A stretch of 6,818 nucleotides of DNA from Deferribacteres bacterium (lineage in GTDB: Bacteria > Nitrospirota > Thermodesulfovibrionia > UBA6902): positions 1-6,818 of the forward strand of contig JAUVPO010000106.1 in assembly GCA_030598625.1 (NCBI GenBank). Reading direction: 5' to 3'. Of this stretch, positions 6,488 to 6,818 are shown one piece after another. The notes under the pieces are model-generated. The model ran no database searches. It was not told where the DNA came from and worked only from the letters and a program-made list of their open reading frames with translations. A program made the position numbers and the translations under genes. Each line of letters opens with the position of its first letter. The first letter of the stretch is position 1.

Positions 6488-6724
6488 ATGAATACCAGGG
6501 TGAAGCTGACCTTCCCACAGCATCTCATAAGGGAACCGGTCATATTTAACATGGCAAAAGAATATAATGTTATGCCCAATATCAGAAGGGCCCGTGTTAC
6601 GGAAACTGTTGGAGAAATGATCCTTGAGCTTGAAGGCTCTGATGAAAACGTTACAAAAGGGATAGAGGCGTTAAGGCAGCGAGGCGTTGATGTGGAACTC
6701 GTGGAAGGCGATATCTTAGAGTAA
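6488..6724 (+). CDS. Stand-alone NIL-domain protein
   Basis: This 78-aa protein is essentially one NIL domain, the ACT-like ferredoxin fold first known as the C-terminal methionine-sensing domain of the methionine transporter ATPase MetN. The core is visible: a first strand RVKLTFP, helix REPVIFNMAKEYNV with the family's motif-like stretch at 15-28, the NIRRARV strand with the NI pair at 31-32, GEMILELEG, and a final helix VTKGIEALRQRGVDVELVE. Fusions of NIL with a 4Fe-4S ferredoxin act in homocysteine formation from aspartate semialdehyde in methanogens and sulfate reducers. This copy has no cysteine at all, so it cannot hold a cluster or a persulfide. Its neighbours suggest methionine sensing or an accessory part in homocysteine synthesis; both are inference. 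It ends two bases before the next start. Confidence 0.83.
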   Translation: MNTRVKLTFPQHLIREPVIFNMAKEYNVMPNIRRARVTETVGEMILELEGSDENVTKGIEALRQRGVDVELVEGDILE

Positions 6725-6726
6725 TT

Positions 6727-6818
6727 ATGGAACCATGGCATGGGTTGATCAATCATTATAAAGCGTTTCTTCCTGTTTCGGAAAACACACCTGTTATAAC
6801 CCTTAATGAGGGTAACAC
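6727..6818 (+). CDS. thrC: Threonine synthase, N-terminal part (runs off the window)
   Basis: Thirty codons and two bases are present, reaching the right edge. The reading begins MEPWHGLINHYKAFLPV and continues to TLNEGN followed by AC, most likely a threonine. This is the characteristic opening of the shorter threonine synthases: a W-x-G-x-I-x-x-Y segment, then LPV, then the EGNTP/EGGTP substrate motif. The enzyme converts O-phosphohomoserine to threonine with PLP. The zinc ribbon of the homologue at 4882 is absent and the start differs entirely, so this is a distinct paralogue and not a duplicated copy. It starts two bases after the NIL stop and has no good Shine-Dalgarno (the nearest, GGAAGG at 6703-6708, is 18 bases off), so it probably depends on coupling. 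The catalytic part lies outside the window. Confidence 0.85.
   Translation, partial: MEPWHGLINHYKAFLPVSENTPVITLNEGN

Overview
The window is a compact, single-strand stretch of bacterial chromosome. It carries lipoyl synthase (lipA), an AlaC-type alanine aminotransferase, and then a tight run of genes joining the aspartate-family amino-acid pathway to a sulfur-carrier system. That run is homoserine dehydrogenase, a TusA-like protein, a MoeB/ThiF-type E1 enzyme, a divergent threonine-synthase-family enzyme, a CysO/MoaD-type beta-grasp sulfur carrier, a stand-alone NIL-domain protein and the first 30 codons of a second, ordinary threonine synthase. No RNA gene, mobile element or CRISPR array was seen. 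The gene content and moderately AT-rich composition with AT-richer spacers resemble anaerobic Nitrospirota or Desulfobacterota. That is a family-level impression and not a proven assignment.

Layout: 1-193 is very AT-rich and non-coding, with a perfect 15-bp inverted repeat and a TATAAT box. lipA (194-1078, possibly starting at 236) is followed after 54 bp by alaC (1133-2305). A 172-bp spacer with a plausible sigma70 promoter (2391-2420) precedes hom (2478-3788), which uses a TTG start. From hom onward the spacings are +1, -1, +43, +29, +62 and +2 bp, so hom to the right edge probably forms one operon.

How the genes may work together: Hom makes homoserine. Homoserine kinase, not in this window, would make O-phosphohomoserine. 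The second threonine synthase (from 6727) would turn that into threonine. The divergent paralogue at 4882-6120, next to a sulfur carrier and an E1, is best explained as a MetM-type homocysteine synthase. From memory, MetM/MetO is a recently reported Streptomyces methionine route in which a threonine-synthase homologue uses O-phosphohomoserine and a thiocarboxylated carrier. Here the E1 would adenylate the carrier's C-terminal glycine, the TusA-like protein could pass persulfide sulfur, and the cysteine-free NIL protein could sense methionine. Those last three roles are inference. The extended cluster, with TusA, E1, NIL, Hom and a separate ThrC together, is the most interesting feature of the window.
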